From assembly GCA_030433055.1 (NCBI GenBank), contig JAUILJ010000464.1:1-6610 (forward strand): a stretch of DNA of 6,610 bases, read 5' to 3'. Origin of the DNA: Polyangia bacterium. GTDB taxonomy: Bacteria > Myxococcota_A > Polyangia > Polyangiales > Polyangiaceae. The notes below the pieces were generated by a model. The model saw only the letters and a program-made list of their open reading frames with translations. It had not been told where the DNA came from and made no database searches. Shown here one piece after another: positions 5,657 to 6,610 of this stretch (position 1 is its first letter; the number at the start of each line of letters is the position of its first letter). A program made the position numbers and the translations under genes.

Positions 5657-6058
5657 TCACTCTTGAGTTGAAGGGCAGGGCGCGTCGCTCAGCACGATCG
5701 AGACCGGCTCGATCGTATCATCGTCCTTCACCTCTGCCTGCACCTCTCCCCACGCCTCGCCCGTCGAGCAGGCGCCATCGCCATCGCGATCGTTGATCGC
5801 GACGATCACGACCTTGGAGCCTTCGACGGAGATCGTCTGGGTGAAGTCCCCGAGCGCTGTCAGCGTCTGATCGTCGATGTGAATCCGCGCGGCATCGTCT
5901 TCAGTGTCAATCTCGTAGAAGGACAGCAAGATGTCCCCATCGACCGCCGCTGTGCTTGCCGCGGAGACGTTGCCCGTCACCTCGACATCACGTCCGGAGC
6001 TACACCCGACGGTCGCCATCAGTCCAAGTCCAACCATACCAAGCAGTGCCTTGTTCAT
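5657..6058 (-). CDS. Small acidic lipoprotein with an EF-hand-like calcium loop
   Basis: A 133-residue predicted secreted protein. The N terminus (MNKALLGMVGLGLMATVGC) is a compact lipoprotein signal peptide with Cys19 as the likely lipidated residue, although Thr at -3 is unusual for a lipobox. The mature part is very acidic and looks beta-rich, with alternating hydrophobic segments such as DILLSFYEI, SKVVIVAIN and PVSIVLSDA, as in small Ig- or transthyretin-like folds. Residues 90-101 read DRDGDGACSTGE, a 12-residue DxDxDG loop with Glu in the last position, matching an EF-hand calcium-binding loop; a paired second loop is not seen. Cys97 inside the loop and Cys128 near the end could form a disulfide. 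A strong Shine-Dalgarno (AGGAG) eight bases before ATG 6058 fixes the start. I do not recognise a family with known function; the gene appears monocistronic. Confidence 0.85.
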   Translation of the reverse strand: MNKALLGMVGLGLMATVGCSSGRDVEVTGNVSAASTAAVDGDILLSFYEIDTEDDAARIHIDDQTLTALGDFTQTISVEGSKVVIVAINDRDGDGACSTGEAWGEVQAEVKDDDTIEPVSIVLSDAPCPSTQE

Positions 6059-6066
6059 TTTCTTTT

Positions 6067-6071
6067 CTCCT
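6067..6071 (-). promoter_or_regulatory. Strong Shine-Dalgarno of the acidic lipoprotein gene
   Basis: Read on the minus strand this is AGGAG, followed by eight A-rich bases and ATG 6058. It is the clearest ribosome binding site in the window and suggests efficient translation of the small lipoprotein. Confidence 0.8.
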
Positions 6072-6565
6072 GAGGTGTCTCATCGGTGCACGCTCGAGCG
6101 TTGCCATCTCCGCTCTAAGCGACGCGCCTTCGACAACCCCCACAGCAACCCTCGTGCCACGAACACCGCGGACTCGACTTCGCGGCGCGCGACGCTCCCG
6201 CTTCCGCACGTAAACTCGAGCGCGCAAGCGGAGAAAAGCGCAGACTCCAGCGATGGAAGACCGGATCACAAACGCGAGCAGGCGCTAGACTGCAGGGACG
6301 CGAGGCGCCGACTCCTCTTCTGCCTAGCCCCTCTGACGATTCGCGAGTGACTCCGCTCCACCACACTCGGCGTCCGCTGACTGCTGCCGAATCACCACAC
6401 CGCAATCACACCGACGTCCGATCCCAGCGGCCACGCTCGTTCTCTGCGCGGCTGCGGGCCTTGGCTGCTTGACCTCCAGATCACCACGAGCTCAGCCCAC
6501 GCGGAGGGATTCACTTCGCCCCGGCGCCCGCGACCCCGAGTCGCCCCCCACTCAACCATCTAAAA
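6072..6565. other. Gene-free interval upstream of the acidic lipoprotein gene
   Basis: About 490 bases without a convincing gene. Open frames on both strands lack ribosome sites and translate to Arg/Ser/Pro-rich sequence without domains or membrane segments. The plus strand is noticeably C-rich over G: in 6361-6420 I count 27 C and 12 G. The interval must contain the promoter of the minus-strand lipoprotein gene, but I could not find a convincing -35/-10 pair close to it. An AT-rich patch begins at about 6559. No tRNA, rRNA or repeat array is seen. Confidence 0.55.
6091..6100. promoter_or_regulatory. Perfect 10-bp palindrome upstream of the acidic lipoprotein gene
   Basis: CGCTCGAGCG is self-complementary over 10 bases and lies 33-42 bases upstream of ATG 6058. 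It could be an operator half-site or a short leader hairpin. GC-rich palindromes of this length arise by chance in such DNA, so this is only a candidate. Confidence 0.25.
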
Positions 6566-6610
6566 TTACTCGCTTTTGCTCCCCAGATCGCGGCTCTTGT
6601 AATCGAACGT
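6566..6610 (-). CDS. Possible C-terminal tail of a further minus-strand gene
   Basis: Reading leftward from the window edge, one frame gives TFDYKSRDLGSKSE and then TAA at 6566-6568. Its codons end mostly in G or C, as in the real genes here, and its composition is protein-like. The other two minus frames also close a short distance further on, so this is only the best of three. Fourteen residues do not allow identification. If real, the gene would lie upstream of the acidic lipoprotein gene in the same orientation, about 500 bp away. Confidence 0.27.
   Translation of the reverse strand, partial: TFDYKSRDLGSKSE

Noticed and set aside
5931..6405. Several open frames on both strands over the gap upstream of the acidic lipoprotein gene
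   Set aside because: They overlap each other and partly the lipoprotein gene, lack ribosome sites, and encode Ser/Arg/Pro-rich low-information sequence.
6337..6610. A plus-strand frame open to the right edge
   Set aside because: The first usable start is a TTG at 6469 without a ribosome site, and the translation is Cys/Ser/Arg/Pro-rich, unlike the real genes.
6575..6610. tRNA-like fragment (minus strand contains GTTCGATT, plus strand an apparent TGT anticodon context)
   Set aside because: The T-arm would pair G53 with A61 instead of the invariant C, the anticodon stem on the plus strand does not pair, and no acceptor end is visible.
1..6610. Mobile element, defence island, CRISPR array, toxin-antitoxin or prophage content
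   Set aside because: No transposase, integrase, nuclease, restriction enzyme, phage structural gene, regularly spaced repeat or small antitoxin-like pair is visible; the genes are of ordinary housekeeping and accessory types.

Overview
The window is GC-rich DNA with tight gene packing and strongly GC-ending codons. It carries several predicted lipoproteins, one with a long Gly/Ala/Ser/Thr tether of the kind common in secreted proteins of Myxococcota (especially Polyangia). A myxobacterium-like organism is the best guess; this rests on protein style only, not on a marker gene.

Layout, left to right. (1) Positions 1-180 hold the C-terminal end of a membrane protein, possibly a phosphatidylserine synthase-like CDP-alcohol phosphatidyltransferase. 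(2) Positions 254-1078 encode an exported or lipid-anchored protein ending in a glutaredoxin-like domain with a WCKPC active site. A LysR-family regulator follows after 25 bp (1104-2024). (3) A 127-bp gap holds a candidate promoter with a dyad over its -35 element. It precedes a Tat-type lipoprotein with a 67-residue Gly-rich tether and an intradiol ring-cleavage dioxygenase domain that keeps all four iron ligands (2152-2925). (4) Positions 3063-3839 encode Bpt, the tRNA-dependent leucyl/arginyl transferase of the N-degron pathway. It lies tail to tail, 5 bp apart, with a minus-strand AlaX-L alanyl-tRNA editing protein (3845-5044). (5) A membrane-anchored protein of unknown function (5065-5598) starts divergently from alaX. 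It converges on a small acidic lipoprotein with an EF-hand-like loop (5657-6058, minus), with a perfect 10-bp stem hairpin between them. (6) Positions 6072-6565 show no convincing gene. The last 45 bases may be the tail of another minus-strand gene.

Functionally this looks like an ordinary chromosomal stretch of short units, not a mobile island or a defence system. I found no transposase, integrase, CRISPR array, toxin-antitoxin pair or rRNA/tRNA gene. The two most interesting themes are the LysR regulator placed directly upstream of an outward-facing, tethered ring-cleavage dioxygenase, and the adjacency of two enzymes that both consume aminoacyl-tRNA (Bpt and AlaX-L). Either may be a real functional link or simple neighbourhood.
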